DNA of 64,000 nt from CAWFGS01 sp963815535. Lineage in GTDB: Bacteria > Pseudomonadota > Alphaproteobacteria > Sphingomonadales > Sphingomonadaceae. The notes beneath the pieces were generated by a model that did no database searches, was not told the origin of the DNA, and saw nothing but the letters and a program-made list of their open reading frames with translations. Shown here piece by piece: positions 46,845-56,521 of the stretch. The position numbers and the translations under genes were made by a program. Every line of letters starts with the position of its first letter. Position 1 is the first letter of the stretch. Where the stretch lies: positions 186,001 to 250,000 of the forward strand of contig CAWFGS010000001.1 of the NCBI GenBank assembly GCA_963815535.1, read 5' to 3'.

Positions 46845-46958
46845 GATATGCTCCTGATGTGATGGTTCGATGGGGAAGCGGCTGGATCGCGCACTTGTTC
46901 CACAATCGCTTTTGCCATTCGGCTTCCCTACGGCGCATGTTCCTGCCATGTTCCGCAG

Positions 46959-48494
46959 ATGGACAATCCCGCTTTTATCGCCGCCGTCGCCGGTATCGTC
47001 TGCCTGGTCATCGGCCTGATCGCCGGATGGTTGATCGCATCGCGCATGGCAGCAGGCGAAGCGCGCGCGGCGCGTGATACCGCCGACAATCAACGCACCT
47101 TGCTGGACGGTGTGACTCGCGAACGGGACGATGCGCGCGCGGGTCAGGATGCCGAACGCAAGCGGGCAGGCGCATTGGAAAACGATGCTACACGGCTGGA
47201 AGAACGCTTGCGTGCCGCCGATGGATTGCAGGAACGGTACGACAGAGTGGACGATGCGCGGCGCGTTGCCGAGACCGCGCTCGCCGCGCTACGCAGTGAA
47301 GCGGGGGAGCGCGACCGCAATTTCGATGCCCGCATGAAAGAACGCGAGGCGCATTTCGTAAAGGAAATCGCGCGACTGGCGGACGCCGAGGACAAGTTGC
47401 AGGCGAAGTTCACCGAAATCGGCGAAAAGCTGCTGACCGGCGCGCAAGCGAAATTCGCGGAAGGGGCGCAGGGCAATCTGGCGGCGTTGAACAAGGAAAC
47501 CCTGTCGGCATTCGAAAAGCACACTGCGCCGATCGGCAAGACGCTGGAAACCTACCGCTTGCGAGTCGAGGAATTGGAGAAAGCACGGACCGACGATTTC
47601 GCCAAGCTGGGCGGGGTCATCAATCAGGTGCGCGAGGGGCAGGACCGGGTGTTGCAGGGGGCGGACCGGATTGCGACGACCCTGCGCGGCGCGACCAAGG
47701 CGCGAGGCGACTGGGGCGAATTGCAGCTGGAAAACCTGCTCGAAAGCTGCGGCCTGACCAACAACACGGATTTCCGGCGGGAGGTCAATGTGAAGGATGG
47801 CGAAGGCGACAATCTGCGTCCTGACGCGATCATCAACATTCCGGGCCAACGCAAGCTGGTGGTGGATGTGAAAAACGTGTTCAACACCTATGCCCGCGCC
47901 AATGAAAGCGACACGGAGGAGGAGCGGCGCGAGCTGCTACGCGCCCATGCGCGCGAGGTGCGCGGCCATATCGATGCGCTGTCGAACAAACGGTATCAGG
48001 ATCACGTCGATGGGTCGGCGGATTTCGTGGTCATGTTCGTGCCCGGCGAACACGTTCTTTACGCCGCGCTGACCGAAGATGCCGGGCTGCTCGATTACGC
48101 GCTGCAACGCCGGGTGGTGCTGTCCTCCCCCCTCAATTTCATGTCCATCGCGCTGACCGTGGCGACGGTGTGGCGGCAGGCCGGGGCAGCGGCCGATGCG
48201 AAGGAAATCGTATCATTGGGCAAGGATATTTACGACCGGCTTGCGAAACTGGGGTCGCTGCTGTCCACTGTCGGGCGCAATCTGGCGACTACGAATAAAA
48301 GCTTCAACGCGGCGGTCGCATCGTTCGAAGGGCGGCTGGTTCCCGCCGGTCGCAAGTTCGAAGAGCTAAGCGTGGACACGACCGCCGCATCCATCGACGG
48401 GCCGCAACCGCTGGAAATCGAACCGCGCGCATTGTCGTTCACGCAAACGACGGGGGATGATTCCGCTCAAATCGGTAAGGTCACATCTTCGTAA
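46959..48494 (+). CDS. rmuC: DNA recombination protein RmuC
   Basis: An intact 511 residues. One N-terminal transmembrane helix (FIAAVAGIVCLVIGLIAGWL), a long coiled coil (about 35-230, rich in E/R/A heptads), then the nuclease-like RmuC domain: RGDWGELQLENLLESCGL, DAIINIPGQRKLVVDVKNVF (PD-(D/E)xK-like) and FVVMFVPGEHVLYAAL. RmuC limits DNA inversions at repeats; its biochemical role is incompletely known. The next 100 bases hold no clear feature. Confidence 0.92.
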   Translation: MDNPAFIAAVAGIVCLVIGLIAGWLIASRMAAGEARAARDTADNQRTLLDGVTRERDDARAGQDAERKRAGALENDATRLEERLRAADGLQERYDRVDDARRVAETALAALRSEAGERDRNFDARMKEREAHFVKEIARLADAEDKLQAKFTEIGEKLLTGAQAKFAEGAQGNLAALNKETLSAFEKHTAPIGKTLETYRLRVEELEKARTDDFAKLGGVINQVREGQDRVLQGADRIATTLRGATKARGDWGELQLENLLESCGLTNNTDFRREVNVKDGEGDNLRPDAIINIPGQRKLVVDVKNVFNTYARANESDTEEERRELLRAHAREVRGHIDALSNKRYQDHVDGSADFVVMFVPGEHVLYAALTEDAGLLDYALQRRVVLSSPLNFMSIALTVATVWRQAGAAADAKEIVSLGKDIYDRLAKLGSLLSTVGRNLATTNKSFNAAVASFEGRLVPAGRKFEELSVDTTAASIDGPQPLEIEPRALSFTQTTGDDSAQIGKVTSS

Positions 48495-48598
48495 GCGAAA
48501 CCGCTTCCAAGTGGTTGAATTGTAACACAGAAGAACGGTTCGAAAGTTTCGCGAAAACCGGGGGTATGTGTAACAGGTTTTCACCCGGAGTGTGTGGG

Positions 48599-49435
48599 TC
48601 AGCCGTCCAGCGAAGCCAGTACTTCGTAGCTCAGCACGGCAGCGGCGACGGCGGCATTCAGGCTGTCCGCCCGGCCGCGCATCGGCATGGTGACGCGCAG
48701 GTCGCACGCCTCTTCGTATTCCAGCGGCAGCCCTTGCGATTCGTTGCCGACCATGACGAAGCACGGTGTGGCATAGGGCGCCCCGCGATAGGGCACGGCA
48801 TCGCGCAGGGACGCTGCGACCAGCTGGCCGGGGCCGGCGCGCAGCCAGGCGATGAATTGCGCCCAGTCGGACTGGGCGATCTGGCGAGTGAACACCGCGC
48901 CCATGCTGGCGCGCACCGCTTCGACCGAAAACGGGTCGGTGCAATCGTCGATCAGGATCAAGCCGCCTGCCCCCACCGCGTCGCAGGTCCGCAGCATCGT
49001 GCCCAGATTGCCGGGATCGCGCACGGCCTGCGCCACCAGCCAGATCGGCGCGGTGTCCCGGTCGATCTGGTCGAGCGTGGTATCGAATTCGGCGAACACG
49101 CCCGCCACGGATTGTGGATTGCCCTTGCCGGTGATCTTGGCGAGAAGATCCACCGGGACTTCGATCACTTCGCCGCCTGTATCGAGGACGCCGCGTTCCA
49201 GCGTATCGAGCAACCGATGCGGCGCGCGTCCCTGCGCCATGACCAGCGTTTCGGGCACACGGCCGCTATTCGTGCGCGTCGGTCAGCAGCCGCAATCCTT
49301 CGACCAGAAACCGGCCTTCGCGCCGCCGGTGCTTCTTGTCGCGCAGGCTACGCAGATGTTTGACGGTCGGGTTGGAATATCCGGTGATGACTCGCCGCTC
49401 GCCCGGGGTGGGGGCGGTGTTTCCGACTGGCTCAT
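48599..49435 (-). CDS. SpoU-family RNA 2'-O-methyltransferase (frameshifted)
   Basis: TrmH/RlmB-type SAM-dependent methyltransferase with a knotted fold. N-terminal substrate-binding part (SNPTVKHLRSLRDKKHRR; FLVEGLRLLTDA) and the SpoU motifs: motif 1 AQAVRDPGNLGTMLRTCDAVG, motif 2 FVMVGNESQGLP and motif 3 RVTMPMRGRADSLNAAVAAAVLSYE. Frame changes near 49405 and 49262. The start ATG 49435 overlaps the HPr stop, so it closes the ChvI-to-HPr gene series. Whether rRNA or tRNA is the target is not clear. Confidence 0.85.
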
Positions 49436-49713
49436 TCCTCGCCGAAACCCTGTTCGACGATGGCGCACACCCGATCGAGAATGTCGGGCGCATCCGGCCC
49501 GTCGACCACGATCTCCACCGTGTCGCCTTTCGCCGCGCCCAGCATCATCAGGCCCAGGATCGATCCGCCACCCGCCTCATGCGCGTCCTTCACGACGCGC
49601 ACCCGAACCGTATCGGGCAGTTCGGCCACAGCGCCCACGAATTTCGCGCTCGCCCGCGCATGCAGACCGCGCTGGTTGACGATCGTGACGGCACGCCGCG
49701 CGGCCTGGGTCAT
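49432..49713 (-). CDS. ptsH: HPr-like phosphocarrier (NPr) of the PTS
   Basis: 93 residues, intact. The phosphorylated histidine is in NQRGLHARASAKF (about residue 18), and the serine region recognised by HPr kinase is GGGSILGLMMLGAAKG (Ser51). In alphaproteobacteria this HPr passes phosphate to an EIIA of the mannose type and acts in regulation, not sugar uptake. The start overlaps the EIIA stop (ATGA). Confidence 0.93.
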   Translation of the reverse strand: MTQAARRAVTIVNQRGLHARASAKFVGAVAELPDTVRVRVVKDAHEAGGGSILGLMMLGAAKGDTVEIVVDGPDAPDILDRVCAIVEQGFGEE

Positions 49714-50124
49714 GTTGGGTCGCCTTCTGTTACCGAGAAACTCCGATGCGATGGTGATGTAATTGCGCCCGGCATCGCGCGCGGCGACGACCGCATCCGT
49801 CACGGCCATCGAATTTCGCACCCCGGCCAGCCGGATCAGCATCGGCAGGTTGATGCCCGCAATCACCTCGACACGTCCCGCATCCAGCAGGGATATGGCA
49901 AGGTTGGAAGGTGTGCCGCCGAACAGATCGGTCAGCACGATGGCGCCCGCGCCGGTATCGACGGCGGCGATGGCGTCCGCGATTTCCTCGCGCCGCTTTT
50001 CCATATCGTCCTGCGGCCCGATGCAGATGGTTTCGATCGCGTCCTGCGGGCCGACGACATGCTGCATCGCATGCACGAAATGGCGCGCCAGCTCGCCATG
50101 CGTCACCAGCACCAGCCCGATCAT
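49710..50124 (-). CDS. PTS EIIA component, mannose/ManX type (frameshifted at 3' end)
   Basis: About 137 residues. The phosphorylated histidine is in MIGLVLVTHGELA (residue 9); LTDLFGGTPSNLAISLL is family-typical. A shift near 49735 fuses it artificially to ptsH; the natural stop is probably TGA 49712-49710, overlapping the HPr start. No EIIB/EIIC is nearby, as expected for a regulatory PTS(Ntr)-like branch linked to ChvG/ChvI and HPr kinase. Confidence 0.85.
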
Positions 50125-50205
50125 GTGCGGCGCTGCCACAGGGGTGCGGGCGATTGCCGCGTGAATGGTAGGGCGGATGACATTATCGAAGCGCTTTACA
50201 ACAGA

Positions 50206-51132
50206 TCATGGTTTTTCCAGCTCGTCCGCTGCGCGAGAGCCGAGATTGCGATGCCGTATTGTGAGAGTATATCCCTCGTCGCGCAAGGCGCGTGCCACCG
50301 TTTCCGCGCTGAAGACCGATCGATGCCGGCCGCCGGTGCAGCCAAATGCGATATTGACATACGCCTTTCCCTGCGGCGGCGTAACGGGGCAGCAACAGCT
50401 GCAACAGGTCGATGATCTTGCCGATCGCAGGGGCGAAAGCGACATCCGCCATGATATGGGCGCCGACATCGGAGTCCAGCCCGGTCCGTTCGCGCAAATC
50501 GCGCACCCAGTGCGGATTGTCGAGGAAGCGCATGTCGAACACCAGATCGGCCAACGGCGGCGTGCCCCGCGCGAAACCGAAGCTGGAGATGGTAATCGTC
50601 GTCGGACTGTCGCCGGCATCGCCGAATTGTTCGCGGACCAGCATGCTGCAGATCGTTGCGGGTAAAGTTGGACGTGTCGATTACGGCTTCCGCCCAGCGA
50701 CGCAACGGCTCCAGCAATTCGCGTTCCGCCCGGATGCCATCCTGCGCGGTGGCCCCATGCGCCAGCGGATGCCGGCGGCGCGTCTCGTCGTAACGGCGCG
50801 CCAGTTCTTCGCTCGAACAATCGATGAACAAGCGTGGTGAGGGCAAGATCGTCGCGCTGCGCCAGATCCTTCATTCGGGCGATGATCGCTTCGGGTACGA
50901 AGCCCCGCGTCCGCGAATCGATCCCGATCGCGAGCGGGGCGTGCGGCTCGTCCGCTTGATCGAACAGGCCAGGCAACAGGCGGACGGGGAAATTGTCGAT
51001 CGTTTCCCATCCCAGATCTTCCAGCACGCCCAACGCGATGCTTTTGCCGGCCCCGGACATGCCGGTAACGATCACGATGCGCTGGCGGTCCGGGCCGTCG
51101 GACGAATCGTGGGGGGCGGGTTGCGAAATCAT
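50206..51132 (-). CDS. rapZ: RNase adapter / nucleotide-binding protein RapZ (frameshifted)
   Basis: In E. coli RapZ delivers the sRNA GlmZ to RNase E; role in alphaproteobacteria unclear. Walker A VIVTGMSGAGKSIALGVLED, ETIDNFPVRLLPGL, and the C-terminal region with SSFGFARGTPPLADLVFDMRFL and FGCTGGRHRSVFSAETVA. Frame changes near 50810, 50655 and 50370. Start ATG 51132 (MISQPAPHDSS) overlaps the hprK stop. It sits between hprK and EIIA, as in other sphingomonads. Confidence 0.9.
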   Translation of the reverse strand: MISQPAPHDSSDGPDRQRIVIVTGMSGAGKSIALGVLEDLGWETIDNFPVRLLPGLFDQADEPHAPLAIGIDSRTRGFVPEAIIARMKDLAQRDDLALTTLVHRLFERRTGAPLRRDAPPASAGAWGHRAGWHPGGTRIAGAVASLGGSRNRHVQLYPQRSAACWSANNSAMPATVRRRLPSPASVSRGARRRWPIWCSTCASSTIRTGCAICANGPGWTPMSAPISWRMSLSPLRSARSSTCCSCCCPVTPPQGKAYVNIAFGCTGGRHRSVFSAETVARALRDEGYTLTIRHRNLGSRAADELEKP

Positions 51133-51582
51133 CGGGGCGGTTGTGGCAGCTTGCAGGCAAAGGGAAGGGCAGGCCGTATTGCCGCAATGCCCATTCCGCG
51201 CGAATGGCCTGCGTCGCATCGCCCGAATGAAACGGCAGATGCGGCACGTCGCATGTCCAGCACGGGCGTTGTTGCCGCTCGATCGGCAAATCGCGGCGCA
51301 GCGGGAGTCAGTTCCAATATCAGCGCGAGCGGTGCGTTCGTGGTGGGCATCGAAACCAGGCCGACATTGCGAATTTCCAGCAGCCCGGCGATCTGTGGGC
51401 GGCGGGGATGCCCAGAATGACCGTCGCGAACCTTCAGCGTCAGCCCGTCATCGCCGATCAGCACTGCGCCCCGGTCGATCAGCGCCAAGGCCAGGCTCGA
51501 TCTTGCCGCTCCCCGGCGGTCCGGTGATGGCCAGCCCGCGACCGTCGATCGCTACTGCGGTCCAGCCGGCCCGCGTCGTCAC
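51129..51582 (-). CDS. hprK: HPr kinase/phosphorylase, short alphaproteobacterial form (frameshifted)
   Basis: Phosphorylates a serine of HPr with ATP. About 150 residues: only the C-terminal kinase domain is present, as usual in alphaproteobacteria. The Walker A loop ITGPPGSGKSSLALALIDRG is split by one extra base near 51507; then LIGDDGLTLKV follows. The start is GTG 51582, which overlaps the chvG stop (GTGA). Its neighbours (ChvG, RapZ, EIIA, HPr) make a regulatory chain. Confidence 0.85.
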
Positions 51583-53175
51583 CCTTCGATATCCACCAGA
51601 TCCGGCAGATCGATCCGCAGGCAAGCGCCGCTGTGCCCGTCGCTGCGATCGACGACGGACAGGCTGCCGTCATGCGCTTCGACAATGGTGCGCGCCATGG
51701 CGAGGCCAAGGCCGCTGTGGTTGCCGAAATCTTCATCGTCCGGGCGGATCGAATGGAAACGCTGGAACACTTTTTCGCGCGCGCTTTCGGGGATGCCCGG
51801 CCCCTCGTCGCAAATCGTGATCGTCGCCCATTTTTCCGCCTGGCTCATGGTGATGTCGATCGTCCCTGCGGGCGGCGAGAACGACACCGCGTTGTCGAGC
51901 AGGTTTTCGATCACCCGCTCGATCCGCACCGCGACGCCCATGATCCAAACGGCGTTTTCGGGATGTTCGAACGCGATCGTGCGCCCGGCATTCGTGCCGC
52001 GACTGTCGCGGTGGCGAGGATGTTGGTAATCAGCATGCTGAGATTCACCGGTTCGAACACCGCGCGCGACAGTTCCGCGTCGATCCGGCTGGCATCCGAA
52101 ATTTCGGTAACCAGCCGGTCGATGCGGCGCACGTCGTGTGCCGCGATGTCGGTCAGTTGGCGGCGCAATTGCGGGTCGTCCACCCGGGCGAGCGATTCCA
52201 GCGCGCTTCGCAACGATGCAAGCGGGTTCTTGATCTCGTGCGCCACATCGGCAGCGAAATGTTCGACCGCATCGATCCGCTGGCGCAGCGCTTCCGTCAT
52301 GTCGGAAACGGCGCGGGCGAGCAGACCGATCTCGTCGTCGCGATCGGGCAGGCGCGGCACCTCCACCTGCCGGTCGCGCCCCAGCCGCACCCGGATGGCC
52401 GCCGATGCAAGATCGCGCAGGGGCCGGACGATGGTGCGCGCCATATACAGCGACAGCATGGTGGACATCAGCAGGGCCAGCAACACGCGCGAAACCCAGC
52501 GTGCTGCGCGCCTGGCGGACCTTTTCCGTGATGTCGATCGCCTTGCGCGTGGTCAGCAAGGTCGCGCCCAATCGCCGACCGGGGCGGCGGCGTTGATGAC
52601 CGGCGAGCCATCGGGCGCATCGCGCAGCACGATCTGTGACAGGCTTTCCTCGCGTGCCCGCCGCAGTTCGGGCCACGCATCGGCGATTTGCAGGGTCGGT
52701 TCGATATAGTCGGGGATCGGTTCCGCCCCCACGATCGTATCCACCGTGCGGTCCAGTATCCGCGCGAAGGTTTCACCGATCTGGCCATCGGCAGGCTCGC
52801 CGAAATCGAACGTCGGCGGGGCCAGTGCGAAACTGTCGGCCCATAGCAACCCTTCCGCATCGAACATCCGCACGCGCATCCGCTGTTCCTTGCCGATCTG
52901 GATGATGCAGTGCTTCCTGCCGTTCGCGGCGATGCGCCGGCCAGCGCCTCGGCCGTGATCTGCGCCTCTATCCGTGCCAGTTTGTAGCGTTCGGACAATA
53001 GCTGCTTGCGATAGGAATCGAGGTAGAACATCCCGCCGCCCAGCAGCACCAGCGGCAGGATGTTGACCGCCAGAATACGCGAGGTGAGCGATAGGCGGTT
53101 GGCCCAATTGGCCGGGGCTTTTCCGGCATCGAACCGCTGGAACAGCCGTTTTTCGCGCCGCTGTTTCTCAGCCAT
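51579..53175 (-). CDS. chvG: Sensor histidine kinase ChvG-like (frameshifted)
   Basis: Inner-membrane kinase partner of ChvI, sensing acidity or envelope stress in rhizobia. First TM segment ILAVNILPLVLLGGGMFYLD, a periplasmic domain of about 200 residues, a second TM region (LLALLMSTMLSLYMARTI), a HAMP domain, the H box FAADVAHEIKNPLASLRSAL, N box RVIENLLDNAVSFSPP, and the ATP-lid motifs DEGPGIP and HSGLGLAMARTIVEAHDG. Frame changes near 52925, 52570, 52490 and 51965. The start overlaps the chvI stop. Confidence 0.9.
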
Positions 53176-53987
53176 CGGTGAAGCTGTAGCCTGCACCGTA
53201 CAGCGTTTCGATGGAGGCGAAATCGTCGTCGACCGCGCGGAACTTGCGCCGCAGCCGTTTGATGTGGCTGTCCACGGTGCGGTCGTCCACGAACATGTCG
53301 TCGGGATAGGCGGCATCCATCAACTGGTTGCGGATTTTATGACGCCGGGACGGATGGCCAGCGCTTCCAGGATCAGAAATTCGGTCACCGTCAGGGATAC
53401 CGGCGCGCCGTCCCAGCTGACCTGATGGCGGGCCGGGTCCATGACCAGCCTGCCGCGTTCGATATTGACCTGTCCGCGCCTCGCTGCCGACACCCGCATT
53501 GCCGGTTTCCTGCGCCAATCCACCGGGCAATCGCCGCAGGATTGCGCGGATGCGGGCGAGCAGCAGGCGCAGGCTGAACGGTTTGGCAATGTAATCGTCC
53601 GCACCCATTTCCAGGCCCGCCTCCTCGTCCTGCTCGTCATCCTTGCTGGTCAGGAAGATGACCGGCAGATCGGAGTGTTTGCGAAGTTCGCGCAGCAATT
53701 CCATGCCGTCCATCCTGGGCATCTTGATGTCGAACACCGCCATGTCGGGCGGATTGTCGAGCAGGGCATTTCAGCGCCGCTTCGCCGTCGGAATAGATGC
53801 GCGTCACATATCCTTCGGCCTGCAACGCGATGGATACGGTGGTCAGGATATTGCGATCGTCGTCCACCAGCGCCACGATGCGCGGCTCGTTCGCCGCGCG
53901 AGCCGGTATCGCCATGTCGCTGCCGGGTGCCATATCGGGTGCGCCATTGGCAGCGGGACTTTGGGCAGGGTTACGAACGACATCCAT
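53168..53987 (-). CDS. chvI: Response regulator ChvI-like, OmpR/PhoB family (frameshifted)
   Basis: Receiver domain (RIVALVDDDRNILTTVSIAL; phospho-Asp in MAVFDIKMPRMDGMELL; Lys in YIAKPF) and a C-terminal OmpR-type winged helix (LTVTEFLILEAL; VDDRTVDSHIKRLRRKF; ETLYGAGYSF). Frame changes near 53770, 53485 and 53335. ATG 53987 (MDVVRNPAQS) gives an unusual N-terminal tail; ATG 53915 (MAIPARAANEP) is closer to family norm. It is the first gene of the chvI-chvG-hprK-rapZ-EIIA-HPr series. Confidence 0.9.
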
Positions 53988-54086
53988 GAACGCGCAAACT
54001 CCACTGCGGTGCGGTAAGGCAGCTGCGATAGACGATCGCGGCACGGCAAACAACGCGTTCGCGTGTCTGGCCGGGCTGCCGTTGCG

Positions 54087-54130
54087 TTGACCCCTTATTG
54101 ACCGCATGTTGACCCATTATTGACCCTAAA
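54087..54130 (+). promoter_or_regulatory. Four 11-bp TTGACC direct repeats (candidate ChvI sites)
   Basis: TTGACC begins at 54087, 54098, 54109 and 54120, exactly 11 bases apart. The units are TTGACCCCTTA, TTGACCGCATG, TTGACCCATTA and TTGACCCTAAA. Tandem 11-bp half-sites are the binding pattern of PhoB/OmpR-family regulators. The array lies in the 302-base gap between divergent chvI and pckA, which also holds a small CCCGT/ACGGG hairpin around 54152-54166. Confidence 0.65.
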
Positions 54131-54289
54131 AGGCCAGCTTAGTTTTATGCGGCCCCGTTTGACGGGCGTTGGGCGGCGGATTAAGCCACGAGCAAGCAAC
54201 CTGGCCTGGGTTACGGGCAAGATTCGCGCGCGGTTCGATCATGCGCGTTCCCGGCCGATGCCGGGGCCATTCGTTCGCAGGAGACAATC

Positions 54290-55892
54290 TTGACCACTCA
54301 GCTTCATTCATCGCTCGGCCAGCAGGGTATCGAGACGGATGCCACCATTCACGCCAATCTCGGGACCGCCGGTCTGGTCGAACATGCGGTCGCCAATGGG
54401 GAAGGGCAGCTGTCGAAACACGGCGCGCTGGTGGTGCGAGACCGGGGCGCGACACCGGGCGCAGCGCGAAAGACAAGTTCATCGTGCGCGATGCCGAAAC
54501 GGAGGATACCGTCTGGTGGGGCCGCGTCAACGCGTCGATGACGCCGGAACATTTCGCCAATCTGAAAGCGGATTTCATGGCCGCTCTGGGCGAACGCGAA
54601 ACGCTGTATGTCGCGGATCTGTTCGGCGGGTCGCAGCCCGAACATCGCGTCAATGTGCGCGTCATCAACGAACTGGCGTGGCACAATCTGTTCATCCGCA
54701 CTTTGCTGGTGCGGCCGACGACGGAGGAACTGGCCGATTTTGCGCCGGAATATACGATTATCGACTTGCCGAGTTTCCAGGCGGATCGCGGAACGGCATG
54801 GCGCGAACAGCGAAACGATCGTGGCGGTCAATCTGACCGAAAAGCTGATCCTGATCGGCGGAACCCGCTATGCCGGCGAAATGAAGAAAAGCGTGTTCGG
54901 CATTCTCAATTACCTGTTGCCGCAGGACGGCGTGATGCCGATGCATTGCAGCGCCAATATCGGCGCGGACGGCAAGACGGCGGTGTTCTTCGGCCTGTCG
55001 GGAACCGGCAAGACCACGCTTGAGCGCCGATGCCAGCCGCACCCTGATCGGGGACGACGAACATGGCTGGTCCGACACTGCCGTCTTCAATTTCGAAGGC
55101 GGCTGCTATGCCAAGATGATCCGCCTGTCGGAAGAGGCGGAGCCGGAAATCTACGCCACGACGCGCCGGTTCGGCACGGTGCTGGAAAACGTCGTGATGG
55201 ACCCCGACACGCGGGAACTGGATTTCGACGACAACTCGCTGGCGGAAAACACGCGCGGGGCCTATCCGATCGATTACATTCCCAACACCAGCGAAGACAA
55301 TCTGGGGCCGGTTCCCAGCAACGTCATCATGCTGACCGCGGATGCGTTCGGCGTGCTGCCCCCGATCGCGCGGCTGACGCCGGAACAGGCGATGTATCAC
55401 TTCCTGTCGGGCTACACCGCGAAGGTTGCCGGAACGGAAATCGGCGTGACCGAACCCGAAGCGACGTTCAGCACCTGTTTCGGCGCGCCGTTCATGCCGC
55501 GCCACCCAGTCCGTCTATGGCAATCTGTTGAAGAAGCGCATCGCCGATGGCGGCGCGCAATGCTGGCTGCGTCAATACCGGCTGGACCGGCGGCAAATAC
55601 GGCACGGGCAGCCGGATGCCGATCAAGGCGACGCGCGCGCTGCTCAACGCCGCGCTCGATGGATCGCTGAACGATGCGGAATTTCGCAAGGATCCCAATT
55701 TCGGGTTCGACGTGCCGGTGGCCGTGCCCGGTGTCGATCGGCGCCATTCTCGACCCGCGCACGACATGGGACGATGGCGAGGAATACGACCGTACGGCGC
55801 AAAAACTGGTCGGCCTGTTCGTCGACAATTTTGCCGAGTTCGAAGAACATGTCGACGAAGGCGTGCGGCAAGCCGCCCCATCCGCAGCGTAA
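54290..55892 (+). CDS. pckA: Phosphoenolpyruvate carboxykinase (ATP) (frameshifted)
   Basis: First step of gluconeogenesis, oxaloacetate plus ATP to PEP. Start TTG 54290, preceded by AGGAG. Blocks: DKFIVRDAETEDTVWWG, ILIGGTRYAGEMKKSVFGIL, MPMHCSANIG, kinase loop FFGLSGTGKTTL, IGDDEHGWSD and ITEPEATFST-like GVTEPEATFSTCFGAPFMP, then NTGWTGGKYGTGSRM. Frame changes near 54460, 54800, 55020, 55505, 55575 and 55740. In Agrobacterium and Sinorhizobium pckA also neighbours chvI-chvG and is controlled by them. Confidence 0.93.
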
Positions 55893-55968
55893 GGTCGCAA
55901 CCCGCAACGGGGACTTTTATCGCTTTCACTCGTTATCATCGTAACCTTCCCATTTTCAGGAGATTACG

Positions 55969-56460
55969 ATGAGCTTGACCCAGATGCTGCAGCAAAGCGG
56001 CGCGATCGAAAGCATGGCCGGTGAACTGGGCATAGACCAGCGCACCGCGCAGACGGCGGCGGGCGCTTTGCTGCCCGCGATCGTTGCCGGTATGGGACGC
56101 AGTTCCGCCGGTTCCGGGGGGCTGGGCGGCCTTGGTTCGCTGATCGGCGGGATGGCAGGTGGCGGTGCGGCGGGCGGATTGCTCGACGCAGTGCTGGGAA
56201 AATCGCCCACGCCGCCCAGTCAGGGCAACGACATTCTCGGCAATATCTTCGGCAACAAGGATGTCAGCCGCGGCGTCGCCAGCGAAGTCGCGGCATCGAC
56301 CGGGATCGACGAAAGCATCCTGAAGAAAATGCTGCCCATTCTGGCAATGGCGGCGGCAGGTTACATGGCGAAGAAGGCATCCGGGGGCACGGGTGCGACC
56401 GCAGGCGGCGGACTGGGCGGCATTCTGGGGTCGATCGTATCGGGCATGTCCGCCCGGTAG
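55969..56460 (+). CDS. DUF937 (YidB-like) protein
   Basis: An intact 163 residues, Gly/Ala-rich. Two similar helical halves: SLTQMLQQSGAIESMAGELG with AGALLPAIVAGM, and ISRGVASEVAA-like VSRGVASEVAASTGIDESIL with KKMLPILAMAAAGYM, each a DUF937 unit. A glycine-rich linker joins them. No signal peptide. The function is unknown. Its ribosome site AGGAG is well placed before ATG 55969. Confidence 0.8.
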   Translation: MSLTQMLQQSGAIESMAGELGIDQRTAQTAAGALLPAIVAGMGRSSAGSGGLGGLGSLIGGMAGGGAAGGLLDAVLGKSPTPPSQGNDILGNIFGNKDVSRGVASEVAASTGIDESILKKMLPILAMAAAGYMAKKASGGTGATAGGGLGGILGSIVSGMSAR

Positions 56461-56481
56461 CGTTTTTGCGAATGTCTGTAT

Positions 56482-56518
56482 GCGAACGGGGCGCGACGCG
56501 AAGCAGCGTCCCGTTCGC
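56482..56518. terminator. Bidirectional hairpin terminator
   Basis: GCGAACGG (56482-56489) pairs with CCGTTCGC (56511-56518), and inside it GACGC pairs with GCGTC around GAAGCA. It lies between the convergent DUF937 and DUF421 genes. Confidence 0.6.
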
Positions 56519-56521
56519 GGC

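Noticed and set aside
49432..50139. An apparent EIIA-HPr fusion protein
   Set aside because: A shift near 49735 removes the EIIA stop. The alternative frame ends in TGA that overlaps the HPr ATG, so two genes are more likely.
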